The notes under the pieces were generated by a model. That model had not been told where the DNA came from. It ran no database searches and worked only from the letters and a program-made list of their open reading frames with translations. Source: Chitinophaga flava (lineage in GTDB: Bacteria; Bacteroidota; Bacteroidia; Chitinophagales; Chitinophagaceae). From it: a DNA stretch of 64,000 nucleotides. This document shows positions 44,572 to 54,258 of this stretch, one piece after another; the stretch's first letter is position 1; each line of letters opens with the position of its first letter. The stretch covers positions 496,001-560,000 of the forward strand of contig NZ_QFFJ01000001.1 of the NCBI RefSeq assembly GCF_003308995.1, written 5' to 3'. The position numbers and the translations under genes are program-made.

Positions 44572-45984
44572 ATGAACAGACTGCAAGTGAAATGGTTATC
44601 TCTGCTGATTGTGTCTTCCTCTGTATTTCTGGCCGTGATTGATATTTTTATTGTCAATGTAGCGCTGCCTTCCATCCGGAAAGGCGTGAATGGCACCGAG
44701 TCAGATATGCAACTGATCATCGCGCTCTATCTGCTGGGTTATGCGTCTTTTCTGATTACCGGCGGCCGCCTCGGTGATCATTATAGCAGGAAGAAAGTAT
44801 TTATCACTTCCATGTTATTGTTTACCGTCAGCTCTTTATTATGTGGCCTTGCGCAAACGGCCTTTCAGCTGAACACAGCGCGTTTTGTACAGGGCGTAAG
44901 TGCTGCCTTTATGATACCGCAGGGTATCAGTTATATTCATATCCTCTTTCCGGAGCATAAGGAAAGAATCAAGGCACTGGGCATCTATGGGAGCATCGCC
45001 GGTTCGGCCTCTGTAATAGGACAGTTCCTGGGTGGGCTGCTACCTGACATACACTGGGTGGTAGAAGGATGGCGCCTGCTGTTCCTGATCAACCTGCCCA
45101 TCGGCTTTGCAGCGGCGCTGCTGGCCGCCAGGTATCTGCATGATACGCCACCGCAGCAAAGCGGACGATTCGATATCAGCGGTGTGATGCTGCTTACCAT
45201 TGCGCTCTTTGCGCTGGTATTTCCGTTGATCCGTGGCCGTGAGTTGGGCTGGCCTTTATGGAGTATTTGTTCCCTGGCAGGTTCTGTATTGCTGCTGCTG
45301 TTTTTTGCATATGACCAGCGGCGCAAGCTGGCCAAACAAACGAACCCCCTGATTAATATCCGCCTGTTCTCTTACCGGGATTTTAATATCGGTCTTTGTG
45401 CTGTACTGTTTTATTTTATGGTACAGGACTCCTATTTTCTCATCAATGTTATTTTTATGCAAACAGGATTGGGCTTTAGTTCTTCTGAAACAGGTATCCT
45501 GTTTGTATTCCAGGGTGTTGGGTATGTAGTGGCTTCATTGGTGTCTATCCCGCTGGTAAAACGTTATGGTAAACGTGTTTTACAGGGAGGTGTAGTGATG
45601 ATGATACTTTCGCTGATGATGCATGTGTTCTTTTTCCGTTCTGATGTGCTCCCCAGGCCGGTGCTGCTGGCCACACTTTTCTTTTATGGAACAGGATGTG
45701 GTTCGGTATTGCCTTCTTTACTCACTATGGCGCTGAAGAGCATCCCTGTTCATTTTGCGGGGGCTGCCTCCGGTACTTTTTCCACCTTCCAGCAAACATC
45801 GATAGCATTAGGCATAGGCGTAGTGGGTGGTATCTTTTTCAGCATACTAGGCAGCCAGACATCCATTACCGCGTATATGGGCGCTTATCAGACTGCTACC
45901 GGTGTTAATATCCTGTTTTTGTTGCTGGTGAGTTTTTTTCTGTATATCCTTCCGGAAGAAAAAGAAGCCCGGGCAGGTTCATGA
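44572..45984 (+). CDS. EmrB/QacA-type MFS multidrug efflux transporter
   Basis: 470 residues, 14 predicted membrane helices, DHA2 family. Motif A-type loop GGRLGDHYSRKKVFITS after TM2 and the DHA2 signature FIVNVALPSIRKG in TM1. Motif C-like sequence in TM5 (GIYGSIAGSASVIGQFLGGLL). It is divergently transcribed from the HxlR gene, a common arrangement for drug- or quinone-inducible efflux. The stop overlaps the convergent P-type ATPase gene by six bases. Confidence 0.9.
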   Translation: MNRLQVKWLSLLIVSSSVFLAVIDIFIVNVALPSIRKGVNGTESDMQLIIALYLLGYASFLITGGRLGDHYSRKKVFITSMLLFTVSSLLCGLAQTAFQLNTARFVQGVSAAFMIPQGISYIHILFPEHKERIKALGIYGSIAGSASVIGQFLGGLLPDIHWVVEGWRLLFLINLPIGFAAALLAARYLHDTPPQQSGRFDISGVMLLTIALFALVFPLIRGRELGWPLWSICSLAGSVLLLLFFAYDQRRKLAKQTNPLINIRLFSYRDFNIGLCAVLFYFMVQDSYFLINVIFMQTGLGFSSSETGILFVFQGVGYVVASLVSIPLVKRYGKRVLQGGVVMMILSLMMHVFFFRSDVLPRPVLLATLFFYGTGCGSVLPSLLTMALKSIPVHFAGAASGTFSTFQQTSIALGIGVVGGIFFSILGSQTSITAYMGAYQTATGVNILFLLLVSFFLYILPEEKEARAGS

Positions 45985-48549
45985 TTCCGATTTTACAAAC
46001 CTTCGGTTAAACCAGTTTTTAACGATCTGCGTAAGGGCCACATAGGCAATCAATATAAAAAACAAACAGGCCCAGTAAGCCGCGGGCAGTACTGTAAAAC
46101 CGAAAGTGGCAGCCAGTGGAGATACTGTCAGCCAGGCACCGGCTATGACTATACAAACCGAGGTGACCATTAACTGCCAGCTGGCCCAGCTTTCTATGAA
46201 AGGAATTTTATTGGTACGGATCACATGAATGATGAGTGTTTGTGTAAACAGCGATTCTATAAACCATCCTGTATGAAACAACGCGGGATTATTCCATCCT
46301 CCGAAATAAGTGATCAGCAGCCAGAAGGTAATGTAGTCAAATATAGAGCTGATAGGGCCTATTACAAGGATAAAACGCCGTAGTTCACCAACCGTCCATT
46401 TGCGGGGTTTCACCAGCCATTCCGGATCTACATTATCCGTTGGGATGGCCGTCTGCGAAAAATCATACAGCAGATTATTGATCAGCACCTGTATCGGCAG
46501 CATCGGCAGAAAAGGTAAAAATGCGCTGGCTCCTACTACGCTGAACATATTACCAAAGTTGGAGCTGGCCGCCATCCGGATGTATTTGATGATGTTGCCA
46601 AATACCTTACGGCCCTCTGCCACGCCCTGTTCCAGGATCATCAGATTATTTTCCAGCAGGATAATATCCGATGCTTCCTTAGCGATGTCCACGGCTGTGT
46701 TAACGGAGATGCCCACATCTGCTGCTTTTAAAGCGGGTGCGTCGTTAATCCCATCGCCCATAAATCCTGTAACATGCCCGTTCTGCTGCATCGCTTTGAT
46801 GATACGCAACTTGTGAATCGGCGCCAGTCTTGCAAATACATGGTGATGCACGACTTCCGCTGTCAGCTCCTCATCTGTCATCTGCTCTATATCCGGACCC
46901 AACAAAATACGGTCAACATTTACACCTACTTTTCTGCAGATATAGGCGGTAATACTTTCATTGTCTCCTGTTAATATACATACATCCACCTTTGCGGCAG
47001 ACAGGCTGTGCAAAGCTGCGCTGGCCGTAGCTTTAGGCGGGTCCAAAAAAGAAAGATATCCCAGCAGCACCAGTTCGGATTCATCCGTCACGGAATACAC
47101 CGGCGCATCAGGAGCACCCGGCATCCATTTATAGGCCAGGGCCACCACCCGGAAACCCTGTGCATTCAATGCTTCCACCTGACGATGATACCGCTCCTGC
47201 TGTTCATGTGAGAGTGGTGTTATTTGCCCATTGATCTCTACCTGGGTACAGCGTTCCATGATACCTTCCACCGCTCCTTTACAAATAAGGATGTTAAGCC
47301 CCTCTTTGTTTTCCAGCACCACCGACATACGTTTGCGTACAAAATCAAAAGGTATTTCATCAATCTTGCTGAACTCCTCCCTTATATGCAGGGCTGTTCC
47401 CACTTCTTCATGATGAAGGATAGCTTCGTCCATCAGGTTTCTCAGGCCGGTGTGGTAATAGCTGTTCAGATAACCGAAATCCAGCACTTTCTGGTCGGGT
47501 GTGCCTTCAGGATTAAGGTACTGTTCCAGTACAATGCGGCCTTCTGTGAGTGTTCCGGTCTTGTCTGTGCACAACACGTCCATGGCGCCGAAGTTTTGTA
47601 TGGCACTGAGTTTTTTGACGATCACTTTTTTGCGGGACATAGCGATGGCGCCTTTGGAAAGGTTCACGGTCACGATCATGGGGAGCATTTCGGGCGTAAG
47701 CCCTACTGCTACTGAAAGCGCAAACAGGAATGCTTCCAGCCAGTTGTGCCGGCAGAAACCATTGATGAGAAATACAGCGGGTACCATCACCAGCATAAAG
47801 CGGATCATCAGCCAGGTAAAACTGTTGATGCCCTTATCAAAACCGGTCACCACCTGTTGACGGCTGATATGTGCTGCCAATGCCCCGAAGTCTGTTTTTT
47901 CGCCGGTATGTACTACCACTGCAGTGGCGGTGCCACTTTCCACGTTGGTTCCCAGAAAACAGTTGTTGCTATTATACAGCGGTTCTTCCTGCCCGGACAG
48001 AGGGTCCGCCACTTTTTCGACTGGCAGCGATTCTCCGGTTAACACCGCCTGGTTAAGGAACAAATCTTTTGAGGCCAGCAAACGCACATCAGCCGGTATC
48101 ATATCACCGGCCCCCAGTTTGACAATATCTCCCGGCACCAGCATTTTTAAAGGAACTTCCTTGTCTTCACCATTTCTACATACAGTAGCATGTGTGCTCA
48201 CCAGGGCCTTCAGTTTTTCAGCAGCCTTATCGGCCCTCATTTCCTGAGTATAACGGATCGCTACTCCCAGCACTACCATGCTGAAAATAACAATGGTGGA
48301 ACGCAAATCGCCTGTCAACAGGCTAATCAGGCCCAGCACACTCAACAATATTACCAGAGGGTTTTGCAGGCTTTTCCACAAACGAAGCAAGGGGGATAAA
48401 GGTTTTTCTTCCTTCACCTCATTCAGCCCGTATTGCGCCCGCCTTTGTGCAACCTCCGCATCAGACAATCCTTCGGGTACAAAACCAATGGCTTTTTTGA
48501 CATCTTCCAAAGGAAGCTCCATCAGGCTTCCGTTATCGTGATGGTGCAT
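45979..48549 (-). CDS. mgtA: Magnesium-translocating P-type ATPase (MgtA-like)
   Basis: 856 residues, P-type ATPase IIIB class. TGES at 171-174, ion-path segment GLTPEMLPMIV near 283, phosphorylation motif DKTGTLTEG at 329-337, hinge GFMGDGINDAPALKAADVGISV near 600, and a closing bundle of six helices. Imports Mg2+ (or Ni2+/Co2+) at the inner membrane using ATP. It is the last gene of the minus-strand unit behind a universal stress protein, 45 bases apart, which suggests stress- or starvation-linked magnesium uptake. Confidence 0.93.
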   Translation of the reverse strand: MHHHDNGSLMELPLEDVKKAIGFVPEGLSDAEVAQRRAQYGLNEVKEEKPLSPLLRLWKSLQNPLVILLSVLGLISLLTGDLRSTIVIFSMVVLGVAIRYTQEMRADKAAEKLKALVSTHATVCRNGEDKEVPLKMLVPGDIVKLGAGDMIPADVRLLASKDLFLNQAVLTGESLPVEKVADPLSGQEEPLYNSNNCFLGTNVESGTATAVVVHTGEKTDFGALAAHISRQQVVTGFDKGINSFTWLMIRFMLVMVPAVFLINGFCRHNWLEAFLFALSVAVGLTPEMLPMIVTVNLSKGAIAMSRKKVIVKKLSAIQNFGAMDVLCTDKTGTLTEGRIVLEQYLNPEGTPDQKVLDFGYLNSYYHTGLRNLMDEAILHHEEVGTALHIREEFSKIDEIPFDFVRKRMSVVLENKEGLNILICKGAVEGIMERCTQVEINGQITPLSHEQQERYHRQVEALNAQGFRVVALAYKWMPGAPDAPVYSVTDESELVLLGYLSFLDPPKATASAALHSLSAAKVDVCILTGDNESITAYICRKVGVNVDRILLGPDIEQMTDEELTAEVVHHHVFARLAPIHKLRIIKAMQQNGHVTGFMGDGINDAPALKAADVGISVNTAVDIAKEASDIILLENNLMILEQGVAEGRKVFGNIIKYIRMAASSNFGNMFSVVGASAFLPFLPMLPIQVLINNLLYDFSQTAIPTDNVDPEWLVKPRKWTVGELRRFILVIGPISSIFDYITFWLLITYFGGWNNPALFHTGWFIESLFTQTLIIHVIRTNKIPFIESWASWQLMVTSVCIVIAGAWLTVSPLAATFGFTVLPAAYWACLFFILIAYVALTQIVKNWFNRRFVKSES

Positions 48550-48594
48550 GTAACATAAACAGGCGGAAAGGCTCCCCTGTTCACTACAGCCATA

Positions 48595-49428
48595 TTAAGG
48601 ATGTGCGATAAACATAGGCTGGGTAATCAGTTGAATTACAGATTTCATAGGATTGGGTGCAAACAGGTTGGAAAGCAGACTTCTGCCAAATGCTCCCATC
48701 ACGATCATCACATTTTCCCTGCCGGAGAGGTATTCCATCAACCTCGCCTCCACATTATCATCTTCCGCTATCTCGATAGAAACATCATTGTAATGTGCAT
48801 GTAACCATTCTTTCAGTTTTTCAACGTCGTCCTGTAACGGCTTCCCTGGCGGTGTTACACTGAGTAAGGTCACCTTATGGTCATGAAGCTGAGGCAGCAG
48901 GTAGGTAAACTGTTTGATTGCAAATACAGATGCACCGCTGCCATTATAGGTAAGTATGATCTCGTGTACTGATTTGAAATTTTCCGGAGCGATGATAACA
49001 GGACATTCCGCTTTTTCCAATATGTCCCTGACAAAGCCGGTGGGCGCTGTTTCCGGACGCCAGGAAAAAGTAGTGGCCGCATCTATCACGATCAGGTCTG
49101 CATACCTGCTTTCCTTCAGTACGGCTTTTAATGGCATACCGGTATGCTGGTGCACTACACTGTTGATACCACTGCCGGTACAACATTGGTGGAACCGGCG
49201 GATATTTTCATCGCGGTACAGCTCTTTCTGCTCTTCCAGCCGGACACCTGGTATCGGCGCAGTGACACCCCTTTCATGGATCTCTGCCGCAGAGCGCAGT
49301 TCCATAGACTGGTTCTCCAGGAAAACACCGGTGATTTTTGACTGGGTGAGGTTGGCGAGAAAACAGGCGAAATCAAGACAGCTGTTACTCATACTCACCA
49401 CATCCGTCACGAATAATATTTTTTCCAT
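48595..49428 (-). CDS. Two-domain universal stress protein
   Basis: 277 residues. Two UspA halves; the second retains the ATP-type ending MIVMGAFGRSLLSNLF (G-x2-G-x-S pattern), the first a degenerate version. Residues VIDAATTFSWRPE and ILTYNGSGASVFAIKQF are the domain starts. It lies between a conserved hypothetical gene (15-base gap) and mgtA, forming one operon. Confidence 0.9.
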   Translation of the reverse strand: MEKILFVTDVVSMSNSCLDFACFLANLTQSKITGVFLENQSMELRSAAEIHERGVTAPIPGVRLEEQKELYRDENIRRFHQCCTGSGINSVVHQHTGMPLKAVLKESRYADLIVIDAATTFSWRPETAPTGFVRDILEKAECPVIIAPENFKSVHEIILTYNGSGASVFAIKQFTYLLPQLHDHKVTLLSVTPPGKPLQDDVEKLKEWLHAHYNDVSIEIAEDDNVEARLMEYLSGRENVMIVMGAFGRSLLSNLFAPNPMKSVIQLITQPMFIAHP

Positions 49429-49443
49429 AAAACATTGTAGGAT

Positions 49444-49842
49444 TTATTCTTTCTCCGGTTCTTCCGGAAGCTGAAGGGCGGCAGGCTCTTTCAGTCCATC
49501 ACCGGCATTCAGCTCTTCCAGAGAGAGATGCCCGGCCCTTGTTGTCTGCAACCAGATCGAACCGGATCTGTGTAATACTTTAGCGCTCAGGCCAAAGAGA
49601 TAACTTAAATCATGTTCTACCGCGAGCGCTGTACGGTAGTGGCTGATATCCAACCATCCAAAGCTGTGCAGTATCCGGATCTTTTCAATAGGCATTTCCG
49701 GTGGTACCCGGTTTCTTTTAGCATTACAGACTCTATCCACATAAGGTGTATGGAAGAACTCCAGTTTCAGACATGGGTACAACCCGTGAAACTTATCCTG
49801 TATATCAGCAATGATGGCTTCTTCACTAATGTAAATCTGCAT
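49444..49842 (-). CDS. Bacteroidota conserved small protein of unknown function next to stress proteins
   Basis: 132 residues from the ATG at 49842 (MQIYISEEAIIADIQ); the reading frame extends 35 codons further up but that part is not homologous-looking. Features: a strand MQIYISEEAIIADIQDKFHGLYPCLKLEFFH, then a later block VEHDLSYLFGLSAKVLHRSGSIWLQTT typical of a family I know only as an unnamed domain found beside universal stress proteins and cbb-type cytochrome genes in Bacteroidota. No catalytic residues visible. First gene of the stress protein/mgtA operon, divergent from a histidine kinase. Confidence 0.65.
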   Translation of the reverse strand: MQIYISEEAIIADIQDKFHGLYPCLKLEFFHTPYVDRVCNAKRNRVPPEMPIEKIRILHSFGWLDISHYRTALAVEHDLSYLFGLSAKVLHRSGSIWLQTTRAGHLSLEELNAGDGLKEPAALQLPEEPEKE

Positions 49843-49946
49843 AACCATAGCTTTAAAATGCTGATACAATAATACAACCGTACAGCCGGCCATACTATGA
49901 GGTTCATCAGGTACAAACCTGATACTAATCATATTTCCGGACAACA

Positions 49947-49975
49947 ACTGACGAGCCTGTCAAAACCTCGTCAGT
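49947..49975. promoter_or_regulatory. Inverted repeat in the divergent promoter of the stress operons
   Basis: ACTGACGAG (49947-49955) and CTCGTCAGT (49967-49975), perfect 9-base arms, 11-base spacer. It lies between the minus-strand stress operon and the plus-strand histidine kinase gene. It has no T-run, so an operator is more likely than a terminator. Confidence 0.45.
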
Positions 49976-50029
49976 CTTGATACTGAAGGAGAAAATCCTT
50001 AACTTACCATAGTTGTAAAACAACCAGCA

Positions 50030-51628
50030 ATGACAACATCCATCAGAGATCTTGACATTGACTTTCAACTCAGTATGTTCGCAGCATTAATGGAGAGAGT
50101 CCCCGGCCTGGTCGCTATCAGAGAGATGACAGGCGGACGGTTGAAGTATATCAATGCAACAGGTATCCGGATGCTGGGAACAAATGATTTCCCTTCCCTG
50201 AAACTGCTGCTGGAACAAAATCAGCTGGGAGACGGAAAAACAATCACGGGCAATGCCTTCCCCCCTGAGGACCCCGTTCTGCATGAAATACAATGGAGAA
50301 ATCTGCAGGGTGAAACCTTCACCGGCCTGTATGAAGAAATGATCATACAACATCAGGGCCAGTCCTACTGCTTCTTCCGCATCACCGACAGTCAGTCAGA
50401 CAGACGCTACAAACTACAGCTCAGCAAAGAACTGCAGCGTTTTGGCGCCCTTTTCAACTATGCCAGTATAGGCATTATCGTTACTAACCAGGATGGCGAA
50501 ATTATGCTCATCAATGATTTTGCCCTTCAACAGTTTGATTACAGAAGAGAGGAACTAACCGGCAAACCCATAGAACAACTGATTCCTCAGCGACTGCAGC
50601 AAAAACATATAGGACATCGCGAAAGGTATAACGCCGCGCCACAGAGCAGGCCCATGGGCATTGGACTCGACCTCTTCGCTGTACGCCGCGACGGTTCCGA
50701 ATTTCCGGTGGAGATCAGTCTGAGCCACTATTCCAATGAAGAAGGCCATTTTGTGATCGCTTACATCAGTAACATCACCGCCAGAAAAAAAGCAGAAGAC
50801 AAAATCGAAAGGCTGAACAACGAACTCGAAGGCATGGTAGAAGAACGTACTTTACAATTACGCAAAGCACTCGCCGATCTCGAAGCATCCAAAGAAGAGC
50901 TTACACAGGCACTCAGCAGAGAAAAGGAACTAGGCGATCTTAGATCCCGCTTTGTTTCCATGGCATCGCATGAATTCCGCACGCCGCTGAGTACCATCCT
51001 GTCATCTGCCTTTCTGGTAAAACACTATGCAGCAGACGGCGAGCAGCCCGTCCGCGACAAACATATCCAGCGCATTGTTAATTCTGTCAGCTTTCTCACC
51101 GACACACTGAATGATTTTCTCTCCGTAGGAAAAATAGAAGAAGGAAAATTACAACCACGATATACCACCTTCGATATAGAAGACTACTTCAATACCATCG
51201 TACAGGAAATGCAGGAACTGATAAAAGAAAACCAGATCATCCGCTACCAGCACACCGGAGCTACCGAAGCCTGGCTGGACCCGTCTTTGTTGCGGCATAT
51301 TTCCATGAACCTGCTGGGCAACGCCATTAAGTTTTCGCATCCCGGCGGCACCATCGAAATGTTCACCGCTGTGGAAGACAAACAGTTTATCCTGACGATC
51401 AAAGACAATGGCATCGGTATGTCGCAGGAAGACCAGCAGCACCTTTATGAACGGTTTTACCGGGGTACCAACGTCAGCAACATTCAGGGCACAGGACTCG
51501 GCCTGCATATTGTGCAGAAATACAGTGAACTGCTCAACGGCGCTATTTCCTGCGCCAGCGAGCTGGGAGTAGGCACCATCTTTACCATCACTTTTCCGGC
51601 AGATCCCTTAAATGTACGCTCACCATGA
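50030..51628 (+). CDS. Soluble PAS-domain sensor histidine kinase
   Basis: 532 residues without transmembrane segments. Two PAS regions: about 10-120 and 135-250, the latter with ASIGIIVTNQDGEIMLINDFA and HRERYNAAPQSRPMGIGLDLFAVRRDGSEFPVEISL. A coiled-coil linker (255-300) leads to HisKA with His314 in SMASHEFRTPLS and an HATPase domain (N431 in LLGNAIKFSHPGG, DNGIGM, GTGLGLHIVQKY). Cytosolic sensing, possibly of redox or oxygen via a bound cofactor. It overlaps the response regulator gene by four bases (ATGA), so they act as a pair. Confidence 0.93.
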   Translation: MTTSIRDLDIDFQLSMFAALMERVPGLVAIREMTGGRLKYINATGIRMLGTNDFPSLKLLLEQNQLGDGKTITGNAFPPEDPVLHEIQWRNLQGETFTGLYEEMIIQHQGQSYCFFRITDSQSDRRYKLQLSKELQRFGALFNYASIGIIVTNQDGEIMLINDFALQQFDYRREELTGKPIEQLIPQRLQQKHIGHRERYNAAPQSRPMGIGLDLFAVRRDGSEFPVEISLSHYSNEEGHFVIAYISNITARKKAEDKIERLNNELEGMVEERTLQLRKALADLEASKEELTQALSREKELGDLRSRFVSMASHEFRTPLSTILSSAFLVKHYAADGEQPVRDKHIQRIVNSVSFLTDTLNDFLSVGKIEEGKLQPRYTTFDIEDYFNTIVQEMQELIKENQIIRYQHTGATEAWLDPSLLRHISMNLLGNAIKFSHPGGTIEMFTAVEDKQFILTIKDNGIGMSQEDQQHLYERFYRGTNVSNIQGTGLGLHIVQKYSELLNGAISCASELGVGTIFTITFPADPLNVRSP

Positions 51629-52683
51629 AGACGATCCTGTTGATAGAAGACAACGAAGAGCTGAGAGAGAATACTGCTGATATCCTCGCTATCGCCGGCT
51701 ATCGCGTACTCACAGCCGAAAACGGGAAAGCAGGAATTGAAATGCTCTTTCAACACCAGCCCGACCTGGTGATCTGTGATATCATGATGCCTATACTGGA
51801 TGGCTTTGGTGTATTACATCTGATGCAACAACAGGAGTCTGTAAAAGATACGCCCTTCATCTTTCTGACCGCTAAAACAGACAGGGCCGATTTCCGCAAA
51901 GGAATGGGCATGGGTGCAGATGATTATCTCACCAAACCCTTTAGTGGTACCGAACTCTGGGACACCGTGGAAAGCAGGCTGAGAAAAGCTGCGATCAAAA
52001 AACAACAGTTTCCTGCTGATATACAGGGTATGAGCCAGCTGATGTATGAAGTCACCGGCAAAACCTCCCTGCAGACACTCGCAGAAGGCCGCAACATTGA
52101 TAAGTACCGTAAAAAACAGGTGATCTATGCCGAAGGGAATCATCCTTCCCGCCTCTATTATGTGCAGAAAGGAAAAGTAAAAACCTGTAAAACCAATGAC
52201 CAGGGGAAAGAACTGGTGCTTGACCTTTACTCCGCCGGCGACTTTCTGGGATATACCGCCCTGTTGGAAGGTACTGTGTACAAAGAAACGGCCATCGCTA
52301 TGGAAGATACTGAAATAGCCCTGATCCCTGCCGATGATTTTAAGGAACTGCTCAACAACAACCATGAAGTGGCTACACAGCTGATTCGTATGCTGGCCAA
52401 AAACATCACAGACAAGGAACAACAACTGCTGGGACTGGCCTACAACTCTCTGCGCAAAAAAGTAGCAGAAGCGTTGATCAGTCTTCTACGAAAATACAAC
52501 CCTCATAACGAAACGCCTTACACCGTGAATATCAGCCGCGAAAACCTCGCTACCATTGCCGGAACAGCCACCGAATCACTGATCCGCACACTCAGCGATT
52601 TTCGTGAGGAAAAGCTGATTGACATCAGGGATGGAATGGTCATTATTCTGGATGAAAACAAACTGTCCAATATGCTGTACTAA
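51625..52683 (+). CDS. Response regulator fused to a Crp-like sensor/HTH output
   Basis: 352 residues: receiver domain 1-120 with phosphoacceptor Asp52 (LVICDIMMPILDG), Thr/Lys switch residues (LTAKTDRADF, DDYLTKPF), then a cyclic-nucleotide-binding-type domain (about 150-240, NHPSRLYYVQKGKVKTCKT and DFLGYTALLEG) and a Crp HTH (about 270-345, ISRENLATIAGTATESLIRTLSDFREEKLI). A receiver domain joined to a full Crp/Fnr protein is an uncommon build. It probably integrates kinase input with a second ligand. Transcribed with its kinase and a universal stress protein gene (21-base gap), its likely target. Confidence 0.93.
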   Translation: MKTILLIEDNEELRENTADILAIAGYRVLTAENGKAGIEMLFQHQPDLVICDIMMPILDGFGVLHLMQQQESVKDTPFIFLTAKTDRADFRKGMGMGADDYLTKPFSGTELWDTVESRLRKAAIKKQQFPADIQGMSQLMYEVTGKTSLQTLAEGRNIDKYRKKQVIYAEGNHPSRLYYVQKGKVKTCKTNDQGKELVLDLYSAGDFLGYTALLEGTVYKETAIAMEDTEIALIPADDFKELLNNNHEVATQLIRMLAKNITDKEQQLLGLAYNSLRKKVAEALISLLRKYNPHNETPYTVNISRENLATIAGTATESLIRTLSDFREEKLIDIRDGMVIILDENKLSNMLY

Positions 52684-52704
52684 ATAACTATTAAACGATC
52701 TGTT

Positions 52705-53508
52705 ATGAAAAAGATATTGCTGGCTATCGATGACGGACATTTTCCGGAAGGCGCTTTTGAATTTGCCAGGCAGATGAATGAAATAGAACCGATTGTTTTA
52801 TGCGGCGTATTTCTGCCGGAGATGAACCTTTCCGTGGATATAGGCTATGGTTCTGCATTTATTCCGTTAACGGAAAATTACGGCGCTGCTTCCATTCAGC
52901 AAAGCATGGTTACTTTTAAGGAATACTGCGAACGTCATCAAATCCATCATCTCGTACATCATGATGTCAGTGAATTCGCCCTGAAAGTACTACACAGGGA
53001 AACCCGTTTCGCCGACCTTTTGCTGCTGAGTAGTGAAAAGTTTTATGCAGACATCGTATACGGCCCAGGCAGTTTTCTGGACAGTGTTCTGCATCAGTCG
53101 GAATGCCCGCTGATCGTATCTCCCGAAAACCTGGCTTTCCCCGAAAGTATTATCCTCACATACGATGGCAGTGCTTCCTCTGTATTTGCTATTAAAAGTT
53201 TTGCGATGCTTTTCCCGCAACTATGCTCCCGTAAAACGATGTTACTATATGCTCAAAGCGATAAATCCAGTATACCCGACACCGATAGTATACTGGAACT
53301 GGTACAACATCATTTCTCCAACCTCGACGCACAGGCAGTGAACATGATACCGGAAAAAAATTTCAACACCTGGCTGGGCGGAGTGGGGAAGCCGATTGTA
53401 GTCAGTGGTGCTTATGGCAGGTCGCAGATTTCAAGGTTTTTCCGGCACAGCTTTATCGCTGATACGCTCAAGGCCCATCAGGTGCCTGCATTTATTGCCC
53501 ATCGCTGA
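52705..53508 (+). CDS. Two-domain universal stress protein
   Basis: 267 residues. The first half starts KILLAIDDGHFPEGAFEFARQM; the second has IILTYDGSASSVFAIKSFAMLFPQL and ends IVVSGAYGRSQISRFFRHSF, a G-x2-G pattern compatible with ATP binding. Third USP in the region; the three differ enough to have distinct roles. Co-transcribed behind the kinase/response-regulator pair. Confidence 0.9.
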   Translation: MKKILLAIDDGHFPEGAFEFARQMNEIEPIVLCGVFLPEMNLSVDIGYGSAFIPLTENYGAASIQQSMVTFKEYCERHQIHHLVHHDVSEFALKVLHRETRFADLLLLSSEKFYADIVYGPGSFLDSVLHQSECPLIVSPENLAFPESIILTYDGSASSVFAIKSFAMLFPQLCSRKTMLLYAQSDKSSIPDTDSILELVQHHFSNLDAQAVNMIPEKNFNTWLGGVGKPIVVSGAYGRSQISRFFRHSFIADTLKAHQVPAFIAHR

Positions 53509-53518
53509 TGCCGCAGGC

Positions 53519-54106
53519 TTATATTGTTTTTTTATCTGCTTTCAGCATATCGATGATGCTGTCGAATGCAGACAGGTCCCGCTTCAACATCAGCACACGG
53601 GTGGTAATAAACTCACCTGCTTTATTATAGCCATGGACGAGGGAAAACGCCACCACTTTTCCCTTGTCAGGCAGATCATTCCAGATATACAACAGGTCTT
53701 TCCCATTCGTATATTTATTGACGTTAGTACCCAGCAAACCGGTTATAGCGGATAACAATTCCTGATTACGCGGGCTATTCACCGGATTCACCTCCATGAT
53801 TTCCAAACCGGCTTTAAGTGTGTATTTTTCATCTTCAAACAGGAACGAAATACTTTTGCCTCCACTACTGCTATCACCCATAAAAAGCACATCCCCAAAG
53901 CGGAACTCATTTACAGCCTGCAGTACTTTACAAGGTAATCCCATACAAGAATCCTGACCGACAACATGTAGCTGATTGGAAAGATAGGTATTAACATCCA
54001 TCGTCCAATAGTGGCGATAAAGGTTCAGTTTAGGCACGCAGGCGCTTATCATCAGCATGAAGGACAACAATACTCCGGAGACAACGATTCTGGACAAGCG
54101 GTACAT
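53519..54106 (-). CDS. Lipoprotein of unknown function
   Basis: 195 residues. Lipobox FMLMISACVPKL with Cys23. The mature domain is mixed alpha/beta with two Cys at 54 and 59 (DSCMGLPCKV) that could form a disulfide. A YTNGKDLLYIWNDLPDKGKVVAFSLVHGYNKAGEF stretch is well defined but not recognised. It converges on the stress protein gene, ten bases apart. Confidence 0.7.
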   Translation of the reverse strand: MYRLSRIVVSGVLLSFMLMISACVPKLNLYRHYWTMDVNTYLSNQLHVVGQDSCMGLPCKVLQAVNEFRFGDVLFMGDSSSGGKSISFLFEDEKYTLKAGLEIMEVNPVNSPRNQELLSAITGLLGTNVNKYTNGKDLLYIWNDLPDKGKVVAFSLVHGYNKAGEFITTRVLMLKRDLSAFDSIIDMLKADKKTI

Positions 54107-54258
54107 AGTTTTCTTTTAGTTCATTTGACAGCAACACACCGCAATATAAAAAAAGTCCGGACATTGCTTGTATACTAAAACGTTAAAGCCTATTTTTAAA
54201 TACACTGCAGCTGTATGATTCCGGAGCGTTATCCTCCTTACTACTAAAAATTCCACGT

